From the NCBI RefSeq assembly GCF_004364165.1, contig NZ_SOAY01000010.1, forward strand, positions 647,098 through 711,097: 64,000 nt of DNA, read 5' to 3'. Shown piece after piece: positions 27,040 through 35,257 of the stretch. This DNA comes from Maribacter spongiicola (lineage in GTDB: Bacteria; Bacteroidota; Bacteroidia; Flavobacteriales; Flavobacteriaceae). The translations under genes were made by a program, and so were the position numbers. The notes under the pieces were generated by a model. That model did not search any database, had not been told where the DNA came from, and saw only the letters and a list, made by a program, of their open reading frames with translations. How positions within the stretch are numbered: the first letter of the stretch is position 1; every line of letters starts with the position of its first letter.

Positions 27040-30000
27040 ATGATTGCAAAATTACGCCTAGTTTTCTCAATTACCATAGTATTTCTTTCCTTTTCCGGTC
27101 TGGCTCAGATTACCTATTGGAAAAATACTGAATTAAATGCTACGGCTAAACAGTTTTCAAAGCAGCGCTTATTGGTGAATAAAGGCATGGCTTTCACACT
27201 AAACCAGGAAGCATTTCTCTCAGCACTTACTAGTAATACAGCTACTAATATTATCTATTTCCCCAATGAAGACGGTTCTTTAATTCCTTTTTCGGTAGAA
27301 GATGCACATCTTTTTTCTGAAGGACTTGCTGAAAAATATCCCTCAATTAAATCATATAAGGGTATTGCCCTGCACGATCCAAAAATGCAAATTCGTTTTA
27401 GCGTTTCACCAAAAGGTATTCAAAGTACCATGAGTACTTCGGGCGATAACGGAGCAGTTTTTATGCAAAAATCAGCTGACAATACCTATATTTTGTATCG
27501 TAGAACCGAACAAGATGAGCGAGATATCGATTTTGTATGTAAAACGATGCCTGAGGTTAAAGAATATTCACAAAATCTAACTGCTAAATTAGTCAATGAT
27601 CAAACGCTTAGAAAGTTTAGGGTGGCCATTTCTGCTTCTGGAGAATATACCGAATTTCATGGTGGTACTAAGGCAGATGCACTTGCAGCCATAAATGCCA
27701 CTTTAACTAGAATTAATGCAGTATTTGAACGAGACTTGGCAATTACTTTAGAGTTAATAGCAAATACAGACCTTGTAATTTATACAAATTCTGAAACAGA
27801 TCCTTATACTGGCAGTTTAAGTTCTCAGGTTCAAAATACATTGACCAGTGTAATCGGTGAAGCAAATTATGATATTGGGCATTTGTTCAATCAACAGGAT
27901 AATACGTTAGATGGTAATTCGGGCTTTATCGGTGCAGTTTGTACCGATAGTAGAAAGGGTAGCGGTTATACAACGTTGTCATCGCCAGTGGGTGATGCTT
28001 TTGATATTGATTTGGTCGCTCATGAAATGGGACACCAGTTCGGTGCCAATCATTCTTTTTCTCATATTTCTGAAGGTACTACTGTACAGGTCGAGCCAGC
28101 TAGTGGTACTACCATAATGGGTTATGCCGGTATAACAGGTTTCAATAATGTTGCTTCTAATAGCGATGATTACTTTCATTATGTGAGTATACTCCAAATA
28201 CGAGATTATCTAGAAACGGTTTCATGTGGTGTAACAGAAGTGCTTACCAATAATCCGCCAACGATTACTCCTTTAATAAATTATAGTATACCAAAAGGCA
28301 CTCCCTTTGTACTTACTGGCGAGGCTACAGATGCTGATGCAGCAAATGTACTGAGTTATACTTGGGAACAGATTGATAACGGCATTGTTACACAGACTAC
28401 ATTTGGACCTAATAATCCCGCTGGAGCAAACTTTAGGTCATTGCCGCCTAAATTGACACCAGAGCGCTATTTTCCTAATTTGAATAGAATTCTAAGCGGA
28501 GAACTGACTCAGACAGTGCCAACTTCCGGTTCTGCTTGGGAAACACTTTCTAATGTTGGTCGTGAGATGAACTTTTCATTGACAGTGCGAGACAATGCGT
28601 TAAATGGTGGGCAGTCTGATTCTGATGAAATGACCGTTTCGGTTATTAATGAAGCCGGGCCTTTTTTAATAAGTTCTCAAACCATAGAAGAATCTTTTGA
28701 AGCTGGCTCTGTGCAAACTATTACTTGGGATGTTGCAAATACCAACATATCACCTATCAATACTACTACAGTTTCTATATTTCTATCGACAGATGGGGGA
28801 GTTACATTTTCCATTCCATTGGTAGAAAATACATTGAATGATGGCAGCCAGAATATTATTATTCCGAATATTGCTACCAGTACCGGTAGAATAATGATAC
28901 AGGCAGATAACAATATTTACTTTGCCGTTAATGAAGTTAATTTTTCTATTACACCGTCAGAAATTGTATTGAATTTTGATGAGGTAGTTTTTGATGTTTG
29001 TAAGCCCGATGACCTAAGTGTTCCATTTACCTATGAAACTGATCTTGGTTTTGATGAAGAAAGTACTTTTGATATCGTAAATCTGCCAACGGGTTTGACA
29101 GCAACATTTACTCCTATTTCGGCAGATACTACAAATACTCCGGTAACTATTGATTTTGTAGGTATAGCAACATTAGATGTTGGTGTGTATCCGATAACAG
29201 TGCGGGCAACTGCGGCAACCGTAACCAAAGAAATTACACTACAATTAAGAGTTTACGATGATAGTTTTGAAGATGTTATTTTAGTGTCGCCGGTTGACGG
29301 TTTTGAAAACGCATCAACAGATGTGCTGCTCGAATGGGGAACTTCAGTTGGCAATACGGAGTATGAAATTGAGATTTCTGATGATAGCGCTTTTATAAAT
29401 ATTATAGAGTCGACTACCGTAAACGGTAGTTCATATTCGCCAACACTTTTAGAAAATAACGGATTATATTTTTGGCGTGTAAAGCCAAAAAATGACTGCG
29501 GTGAAGGTAATTTTGCAACTCCTTTTAGTTTCTCTACAGTACAGTTTAATTGTGCTACTAAGACTGCAACAGGTGTGCCAATAGCAATATCTAGCAGTGG
29601 TACACCGGTAATTACTTCTAAAATTGTTTTTTTCGAAGACCTACCGGTAGCAGATGTAAATGTACAATTGAATATTGAACACACCTTTTTGGCAGACCTT
29701 GTGGTAACGTTAACATCACCAACTGGTACTACAGTTACTTTGGTGTCAAATTCTTGTGGCGACTCAAGAAACATAAATGCAACTTTTGATGATGATAGTC
29801 CGGCTTTTTCCTGTTCTGTAGAACCTGGCATCAGCGGTTCGGTCAGGCCTTTAGGTAGTTTAAGCTCATTTAACGGGGAGTCTATTCTTGGTGAATGGAC
29901 ATTAGAGGTTAAAGATAATGCACCATCTGATGGAGGTAGTTTAAAATCTTTTGCCCTTGAACTTTGTGTTGAAGGTGAATTTAGGCCTGACGACGATAAT

Positions 30001-30804
30001 GACGGCGTGTTCGATGATGGTGATGATCTTTGTTTGGGCACACCAGCGGGTCAAGAAGTCGATGCTTCTGGTTGTGCAGTGTATCGTTTTCCGCCAGAGA
30101 ATTTTATTGTTAGTTTAAAGAGTGAAACTTGCCGAGAGAATAATGACGGGTCATTATCCATAGTTCCTAAATTGGCTTTAGATTATCAAGTAGCTGTTTC
30201 TGGTAATGGGGTCAACCTAAGTCAGAATTTCTCTAATGCATTTAACTTGGCTAATTTAGGTTCAGGAACGTATACTTTATGTATCACAGGTACAGACGGT
30301 ACCATTACTTATCAAGAGTATTGCGTTGAGGTACAGATTACAGAACCTTTGCCATTAAGCGTTACTTCTAAAATAGCTTTAGACGGTTCTCAGATAACAC
30401 TAGAAATGAGCGGGTCTTCATTTTATACTATAGAATTGAACGGCGTAGCGGTGCAGACAGATAAGTCAACCATATCTATAGATTTAGAAAAAGGATTAAA
30501 TACTTTAAAGGTGTATACCGATATACCTTGCCAAGGCGTTTATGAAGAACAGGTCGGCTTTTACGTTCAACCAGTAGTATATCCAAATCCGGTGCAAGAC
30601 ATGGTGAGGGTATATTTAGGTGCAGAACGAGAAGCGGTTGTTGTAAGCATTTTTAGTGCCGATGGCAGAAATATTTCAAGAATAACCACCTTGCCAGTAG
30701 ATGGGACCATCTCATTAGATTTAAGCTCTCTGGCCACAGGTATGTACTATTTAAAATACGAGGGTGGAACAATAAAAGGAACTTCTAAAGTTATTAAAGA
30801 ATGA
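27040..30804 (+). CDS. T9SS-exported reprolysin-like zinc metallopeptidase
   Basis: 1254 residues: signal peptide (1-22), propeptide-like N-terminus, zinc peptidase domain with HEMGHQFGANH (328-338, the HExxHxxGxxH metzincin motif) and a following Met-turn candidate TIMGYAGI. Then come repeated beta-sandwich/fibronectin-like regions, a proprotein-convertase P-like domain (around 850-985), a Ca-binding-like DDDNDGVFDDGDD segment, and a C-terminal T9SS type A sorting domain (YPNPVQDMV .. SSLATGMYYLKY). Expected to be secreted or anchored at the outer surface. The downstream lipoprotein gene overlaps its stop by 4 bp. Confidence 0.92.
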   Translation: MIAKLRLVFSITIVFLSFSGLAQITYWKNTELNATAKQFSKQRLLVNKGMAFTLNQEAFLSALTSNTATNIIYFPNEDGSLIPFSVEDAHLFSEGLAEKYPSIKSYKGIALHDPKMQIRFSVSPKGIQSTMSTSGDNGAVFMQKSADNTYILYRRTEQDERDIDFVCKTMPEVKEYSQNLTAKLVNDQTLRKFRVAISASGEYTEFHGGTKADALAAINATLTRINAVFERDLAITLELIANTDLVIYTNSETDPYTGSLSSQVQNTLTSVIGEANYDIGHLFNQQDNTLDGNSGFIGAVCTDSRKGSGYTTLSSPVGDAFDIDLVAHEMGHQFGANHSFSHISEGTTVQVEPASGTTIMGYAGITGFNNVASNSDDYFHYVSILQIRDYLETVSCGVTEVLTNNPPTITPLINYSIPKGTPFVLTGEATDADAANVLSYTWEQIDNGIVTQTTFGPNNPAGANFRSLPPKLTPERYFPNLNRILSGELTQTVPTSGSAWETLSNVGREMNFSLTVRDNALNGGQSDSDEMTVSVINEAGPFLISSQTIEESFEAGSVQTITWDVANTNISPINTTTVSIFLSTDGGVTFSIPLVENTLNDGSQNIIIPNIATSTGRIMIQADNNIYFAVNEVNFSITPSEIVLNFDEVVFDVCKPDDLSVPFTYETDLGFDEESTFDIVNLPTGLTATFTPISADTTNTPVTIDFVGIATLDVGVYPITVRATAATVTKEITLQLRVYDDSFEDVILVSPVDGFENASTDVLLEWGTSVGNTEYEIEISDDSAFINIIESTTVNGSSYSPTLLENNGLYFWRVKPKNDCGEGNFATPFSFSTVQFNCATKTATGVPIAISSSGTPVITSKIVFFEDLPVADVNVQLNIEHTFLADLVVTLTSPTGTTVTLVSNSCGDSRNINATFDDDSPAFSCSVEPGISGSVRPLGSLSSFNGESILGEWTLEVKDNAPSDGGSLKSFALELCVEGEFRPDDDNDGVFDDGDDLCLGTPAGQEVDASGCAVYRFPPENFIVSLKSETCRENNDGSLSIVPKLALDYQVAVSGNGVNLSQNFSNAFNLANLGSGTYTLCITGTDGTITYQEYCVEVQITEPLPLSVTSKIALDGSQITLEMSGSSFYTIELNGVAVQTDKSTISIDLEKGLNTLKVYTDIPCQGVYEEQVGFYVQPVVYPNPVQDMVRVYLGAEREAVVVSIFSADGRNISRITTLPVDGTISLDLSSLATGMYYLKYEGGTIKGTSKVIKE

Positions 30805-31487
30805 TGCGCTTTTTAGTACTTATTGCATGTTTGTTTATGGCGGTTACCAGCTGTAAAAAGAAAAGTGCCGCAAATCCACCAGAAGCTGTGCAATTGACTT
30901 TTCCAGAAGAAAACTCTGAATGTACCACTGGGGTAAGTTTAGGTGAAGAGATTAGTCAAGTAGAGTTTAGATGGGGTTTGGCAGATAATACCGAAACTTA
31001 TGAGTTACGTGTTACAAATGTGAACACTGGTACCGTTCAAACTATTGTTTCGGCATCAGGGTCTGCAAAATTACCAATAGCCAAGGGAACTCAATTTTCA
31101 TGGTTGGTGCGTTCTAGAAATAGTGAAGTAGAGCAAACTGTGTCTAGCGAAGAGTGGTATTTTTATAATTCGGGATCCAGGACTACTTTTGCACCCTTTC
31201 CTGCAACCATAGAAAGTCCTGCATCATCAGACAACGTTTTTAAAGATATTAATAACGAGGTAGAGCTATCGTGGTCAGCATCTGATTTAGATGATGATAT
31301 CGATAGGTATGAGGTTTATTTTTCTGTCGAAACACCGCCAGTCGATTTAATCAGAGAACTATCCTCTACAGTAACGAATGTAAAGGTTTCAGTAACTTCA
31401 GATACGGTTTACTACTGGAGAGTCGTTGTTATCGATGAAGAAGGTAACAAGTCAGATACCGGTGTTTATAATTTCAAGGTACTTTAA
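30801..31487 (+). CDS. fibronectin-type lipoprotein coupled to the metallopeptidase
   Basis: 228 residues; lipobox AVTSC (Cys at about 18) after a short signal peptide, then two fibronectin-type III-like segments (VEFRWGLADNTETYELRV, VYYWRVVVIDEEGN). Start ATG overlaps the metallopeptidase stop (ATGA), so translational coupling is seen directly. Probably an envelope partner of that protease; no enzyme motif is visible. Its stop overlaps the convergent pth stop by 4 bp. Confidence 0.82.
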   Translation: MMRFLVLIACLFMAVTSCKKKSAANPPEAVQLTFPEENSECTTGVSLGEEISQVEFRWGLADNTETYELRVTNVNTGTVQTIVSASGSAKLPIAKGTQFSWLVRSRNSEVEQTVSSEEWYFYNSGSRTTFAPFPATIESPASSDNVFKDINNEVELSWSASDLDDDIDRYEVYFSVETPPVDLIRELSSTVTNVKVSVTSDTVYYWRVVVIDEEGNKSDTGVYNFKVL

Positions 31488-32113
31488 GAATTGTTGAATT
31501 GATTCATGGTTCTGGCAATACCAGCTAGTACAAATGAGTTAATTATTTCGGTCGATTTTTTTAATCGTTCAGGTAGTAACGTTTTTTCCTCATCGTTCCA
31601 CTGGCCCAAAACATATTCTACCTGTCTACCTTGTCCAAAATCTGCACCAACTCCAAAACGATATCTGTTATATAAAATGGTTTGTAGAAAAAGCTCTATA
31701 TCTTTTAAGCCGTTATGTCCGCCGTTACTTCCTTTTGTTTTAATACGAATAGTGCCAAAGGGTATATTAATATCGTCGGTAATTACGAGAATATTGCTTT
31801 GTGGTATATTTTCTTTATCCATCCAATATTTCAAAGCCTTTCCACTTCGGTTCATATAGGTTGAAGGTTTTAAGCAAATTACCGTTCTTCCTTTTACTTT
31901 ATAAGAACCTATATCGCCAAGTTTAACGGTTTCGAATGTAAAGTCGTTTGCTTTGGCTATCTCATCTAATATTTTGAAGCCAATATTATGGCGAGTTTCT
32001 GCATATTCATCACCTATGTTACCTAAGCCTACGATTAAAAATTTCTTCATGGGGTCTTTCTCTTCTGTAATTATGTTCTGCTCTGTAAAAAGGGATTTAA
32101 AAAAACCGAACAT
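31484..32113 (-). CDS. pth: peptidyl-tRNA hydrolase
   Basis: Pth recycles peptidyl-tRNA released from stalled ribosomes. FLIVGLGNIGDEYAETRHNIGF holds the catalytic His and Asn, with later TYMNRSGKAL and GSNGGHNGLKDIE. 209 residues from the start at 32113; an internal ATG at 32050 would give the classical length. I keep the longer form because N-terminal extensions of this kind are common in this family. Lies downstream of rplY behind a hairpin. Confidence 0.95.
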   Translation of the reverse strand: MFGFFKSLFTEQNIITEEKDPMKKFLIVGLGNIGDEYAETRHNIGFKILDEIAKANDFTFETVKLGDIGSYKVKGRTVICLKPSTYMNRSGKALKYWMDKENIPQSNILVITDDINIPFGTIRIKTKGSNGGHNGLKDIELFLQTILYNRYRFGVGADFGQGRQVEYVLGQWNDEEKTLLPERLKKSTEIINSFVLAGIARTMNQFNNS

Positions 32114-32145
32114 TTGTAATTGAATTTATGGTGTAAAAATACAAA

Positions 32146-32173
32146 AGCATCCTGATACAAGTACCAGGATGCT
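32146..32173 (-). terminator. terminator after the L25 gene
   Basis: AGCATCCTG/CAGGATGCT hairpin followed on the minus strand by TTTTGTATTTTT, between rplY and pth. May attenuate rather than fully end transcription since pth follows. Confidence 0.75.
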
Positions 32174-32199
32174 CTATTGTAAAATTTAAACTGTAAAGA

Positions 32200-32823
32200 C
32201 TATTCTTCAGTAGCTTCTTCAGAACCACCTTCAGCTCCTTCTTCTCCTTCTTCATCTTCGTCATCAGTAACAACAGCTGTACGAGCAGTTTTAACCTGAA
32301 CAACAACCTGACTTTCTGGATGTAAGATCGTGAAATCATCACTAAGCAATGATCCTACAGAAATAAGTTGACCGATTTTCAATTTTGAAATATCGACATC
32401 AAAGAAATCTGGTAATTTTGCAGGTAATGCTTTAATCGAAAGTTTACGTTTTCTAAATAGTAAACGACCACCGTTACGAACACCTGGAGAATTTCCTTCT
32501 AGTCTAACAGGAATATCCATAGTTACCATTTTATCATCAAACAATTGATAGAAATCAATGTGAATGATTTTGTCGGTTACCGGGTGAAACTGAATATCTT
32601 GCATAACTGCTTTAAGAGAGGTTCCACCATCTAATTCAATTGCAACTGTGTGTGCATTTGCAGTGTAAACCAAGTCTCTGAACGCAAGTTCATCTGCTGA
32701 AAAGTGAAATGGTTTATCCCCTCCGTATACTACGCAAGGAACCTTTCCAGCATTACGTAGGGCCTTCGTTGCCTTTTTGCCCACGCTTTCTCTTTCTGAT
32801 CCTTTAATTGTAATTGACTTCAT
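32200..32823 (-). CDS. rplY: 50S ribosomal protein L25/general stress protein Ctc
   Basis: 207 residues: L25 beta-barrel N-terminal domain ([45 protein letters not shown]) followed by the TL5/Ctc C-terminal domain and a strongly acidic tail rich in Glu/Gly. Binds 5S rRNA. Starts 41 bases after prs in the same direction. Confidence 0.95.
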   Translation of the reverse strand: MKSITIKGSERESVGKKATKALRNAGKVPCVVYGGDKPFHFSADELAFRDLVYTANAHTVAIELDGGTSLKAVMQDIQFHPVTDKIIHIDFYQLFDDKMVTMDIPVRLEGNSPGVRNGGRLLFRKRKLSIKALPAKLPDFFDVDISKLKIGQLISVGSLLSDDFTILHPESQVVVQVKTARTAVVTDDEDEEGEEGAEGGSEEATEE

Positions 32824-32864
32824 TATATGTATTAAAAATTAATATTCTTGTTTTCGATTCTAAC

Positions 32865-33827
32865 TTACATCAAGAACTTAGAAGAAATAGAGTTATTGTT
32901 ATGCACCTTATCCATTACATCTGCAAATAGATTGGCACAACTTAAAACTCTTACTTTTTCACTCTTGATTTCTATAGGAATAGAATCGGTAATAATCAAT
33001 TCTGTTAATTTCGACTTCTCGATTTTCTCGTATGCATCTCCCGATAAAAGACCGTGTGTAGTTATTGCCCTGACGCTAAGTGCACCACGCTCCATCATTA
33101 AATCGGCAGCTTTTGTTAATGTGCCGGCTGTATCTACCATATCATCAACTAGTACAACATTTTTACCTTGTACATCACCAATAAGCTCCATATGAGATAT
33201 GATGTTCGCTTTTGCTCTTTGCTTATAACATACAACAACGTCGCAGTCTAATGCTTTTGAATAGGCATAAGCTCTTTTTGAACCGCCCATATCTGGCGAT
33301 GCAATGGTAAGGTCTTTTAAGCCTAAGTTTTTTAAGTATGGTAAAAATAAAGTAGATGCAAAAAGATGATCAACAGGTTTTTCAAAAAATCCTTGAATTT
33401 GATCGGCATGCAGATCCATCGTTATTATTCTGGTTGCACCTGCTGTTTCCAACATTTTGGCAACTAGCTTAGCTGCTATCGGCACTCTAGGTTTATCTTT
33501 TCTATCTTGTCTTGCCCAACCGAAATAAGGCATAACCGCTGTTATATGACGTGCAGATGCTCTTTTTGCAGCATCGATCATCAATAACATTTCCATCAAG
33601 TTCTCAGGACCAGGGTGCGTAGAACCGATAATAAATATTCGTGTTCCACGAATAGATTCTTCGAACGATGGCTGAAACTCCCCATCACTATAACGTGAAA
33701 AAGATATCTTGCCCAGTTCCATACCATATGCTTTTGCGATTTTCTCGCCTAAGATTTTACTTTGTGTGCAAGCAAATATTTTCGGTTGTGGAACTTGGTA
33801 TGGCATGTCTTTCTTATTGTTTTCCAA
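32865..33827 (-). CDS. prs: ribose-phosphate pyrophosphokinase
   Basis: 320-residue PRPP synthetase. FSDGEFQPSFEESIRG near the N-terminus, divalent cation-binding DLHADQIQGFF, and the PRPP-binding VLVDDMVDTAGTL. Makes PRPP for nucleotide, His and Trp synthesis. First gene of prs-rplY-pth. Confidence 0.97.
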   Translation of the reverse strand: MENNKKDMPYQVPQPKIFACTQSKILGEKIAKAYGMELGKISFSRYSDGEFQPSFEESIRGTRIFIIGSTHPGPENLMEMLLMIDAAKRASARHITAVMPYFGWARQDRKDKPRVPIAAKLVAKMLETAGATRIITMDLHADQIQGFFEKPVDHLFASTLFLPYLKNLGLKDLTIASPDMGGSKRAYAYSKALDCDVVVCYKQRAKANIISHMELIGDVQGKNVVLVDDMVDTAGTLTKAADLMMERGALSVRAITTHGLLSGDAYEKIEKSKLTELIITDSIPIEIKSEKVRVLSCANLFADVMDKVHNNNSISSKFLM

Positions 33828-33873
33828 ACAGTTGCTTCTATAAAATATTGAAACCCTTGTTTTTAAAGAGGTG

Positions 33874-33881
33874 CAAATTTA
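33874..33881 (-). promoter_or_regulatory. putative -7 promoter element of prs
   Basis: TAAATTTG on the minus strand, about 47 bases upstream of the prs ATG; fits TAnnTTTG. No clear -33. Confidence 0.45.
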
Positions 33882-33920
33882 AAAATTAAATTTGGTTGCT
33901 AACGTATAAATCTTGATATT

Positions 33921-33955
33921 TTTGGTGATAGAAAGAAAATAATTATTTAGTTTTG
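33921..33955 (+). promoter_or_regulatory. promoter of tRNA-Leu
   Basis: A -33 TTTG at 33921-33924 and a -7 TAGTTTTG at 33948-33955, 23 bases apart, both matching the Bacteroidota sigma-ABfr consensus, 43 bases before the tRNA 5' end. Confidence 0.65.
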
Positions 33956-33997
33956 CAGTCTTGTTTTCACAGGATGTTGTTTTTAAACGACAAATTT

Positions 33998-34077
33998 GCT
34001 CGAGTGGCGGAACTGGTAGACGCGCTGGATTCAAAATCCAGTTCTTCGGAGTGCGGGTTCGATTCCCGCCTCGAGTA
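33998..34077 (+). tRNA. tRNA-Leu (anticodon CAA)
   Basis: Seven-base-pair acceptor stem GCTCGAG (33998-34004) with CTCGAGT (34070-34076), discriminator A at 34077, anticodon stem CTGGA/TCCAG with CAA at 34032-34034, a long variable arm, and a T-arm gcggg-ttcgatt-cccgc. CCA is not encoded. The last 16 bases lie inside the left attachment repeat of the mobile element, which leaves the tRNA intact. Confidence 0.95.
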
Positions 34078-34078
34078 C
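34062..34078 (+). repeat. attL: 17-bp direct repeat in the tRNA 3' end
   Basis: attcccgcctcgagtac, identical to 49177-49193. It covers the T-arm 3' strand, the acceptor stem and one base beyond. Confidence 0.9.
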
Positions 34079-34083
34079 TTTTT

Positions 34084-34113
34084 AACCCTGTTAATAAATT
34101 GATTAACAGGGTT
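34084..34113 (+). terminator. element-borne terminator behind tRNA-Leu
   Basis: AACCCTGTTAAT/ATTAACAGGGTT, 12-bp stem with a 6-base loop, then T-rich sequence, starting 7 bases after the tRNA. It replaces the terminator now at 49197-49238. Confidence 0.85.
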
Positions 34114-34785
34114 TTGTGTTTTTTAAAGTGACGGTTAAGTGACGATTTTATGAACATTGAACCTATTTTCACCTTTTGTTTTCTTTAATGGAAGATAGGA
34201 AAATTAGGGCTAATTATAGTCATTCTGTTTAATCCAATTCGAAAATAGTGCCGATATCTATACAATATCAAACAGCTTAGGCATCGCTAAATGGGAACAA
34301 TCGAAATCTAAATCAAGTTTATTAATGAAAAATGAAGGAAGCTGCAAATTTAATTCCTAAGTTAAATCTTGATATTTAGTGGAATTGTCTTCAGGTTATT
34401 TCGAATCACCAAATGTCCCTTAAAAAGTTAATTAACGAAACTACTAAAGGAGACCAAGAATAGGACACTCTGCCAGAAAGCTGACTGATTCGCAAAAACT
34501 GGCCCCTTAAATGGCCGTTTTACGGAACTTAAATTCAAATTTTGATATAGCCCAAAAAAATATAATAACAGTACAGATTCTAACAAAACTCTATGGCTCA
34601 TATTGACGGAAATTAGGGTCTTGGCTTCTCAGTAATGGCCTAAATTAAAATAATCTTAATGCCATTGATTCTTAAATTATTGGAATTTGAAGCAACTTTA
34701 CGCCAACTTTATTTTTAGGTGAATAAGTTTAAACAATGGGGGAAAACCAAAGGAAATGCCTCTTTTATAAAACCATTAAATGCTA
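34114..34785. other. non-coding left end of the element
   Basis: No gene recognised on either strand. The only structured part is the arm-type repeat at 34125-34149. The rest is A+T-rich with many stops. Confidence 0.6.
34125..34149 (+). repeat. candidate integrase arm-site repeat, left copy
   Basis: Two tandem AGTGACGRTT half-sites; 23 of 25 positions identical and same orientation as 49045-49069 near the other end. One copy inside each end of an integrase element is what arm-type or excisionase binding sites look like; the role is inferred. Confidence 0.6.
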
Positions 34786-35256
34786 TCAATTGGGCGGATG
34801 AAATTGAACACAATCATCCGGATCACACGGAACCAATATAGTGAGTTCATAGTCTTTGCCAGGTGCAAAGGCCCCACATTCTCCCGGCAAACACTGAAGG
34901 CCATCTGCACCACTACCTACAAAAGAATTGATAATAAAGTCCCCTTGTAAAATCACAATTGCTAAACTAAACCTATCAACTTCTTCAATAGTCTCGAATG
35001 AAACCTCAAAGGTACCGTCCTCTATTTTCAAAATGGCCTCTGCACGTACTTGAGGTGATCTCAATGGTTCGGTATCGGTACCGCTGATGAACAGTTCCCC
35101 ATTGGTTACCGGCTCCATATTCGTTTCATATAGGACCACACCCGAAAAGGAGGTCACGGTCGGTACAGGCTCGCGCTTGCCCTCATTATCATCAGAACTA
35201 CAGGCAATTACAACTAAAAATAGTGGAAAAACGGCCAAAAACATTGAATGCTTCAT
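34786..35256 (-). CDS. lipoprotein of unknown function, partner of the secreted hydrolase
   Basis: 156 residues; signal peptide with lipobox VVIACSSDD, typical of Bacteroidota surface lipoproteins (Cys followed by Ser/Asp). The mature part is beta-rich, with SFSGVVLYETNMEPVTNGELFI resembling a carboxypeptidase-regulatory-like fold, and has two late Cys-containing segments (LQCLPGECG, VPCDPDDC). It starts 1 base after the hydrolase stop on the same strand, so the two form an operon. No relative is recognised. Confidence 0.75.
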   Translation of the reverse strand: MKHSMFLAVFPLFLVVIACSSDDNEGKREPVPTVTSFSGVVLYETNMEPVTNGELFISGTDTEPLRSPQVRAEAILKIEDGTFEVSFETIEEVDRFSLAIVILQGDFIINSFVGSGADGLQCLPGECGAFAPGKDYELTILVPCDPDDCVQFHPPN

Positions 35257-35257
35257 C

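Noticed and set aside
29253-30041. Long antisense frame in the metallopeptidase gene
   Set aside because: Lies wholly inside a strongly supported gene on the other strand and shows only Ser/Pro-rich composition.
33879-34172. 97-codon frame antisense to tRNA-Leu
   Set aside because: It is the well-known artefact of reading a tRNA gene on the other strand and has no protein-like features of its own.
34440-34560. Possible remnant gene with ggccccttaaatggcc hairpin
   Set aside because: Short imperfect repeat only; no readable protein fragment found.
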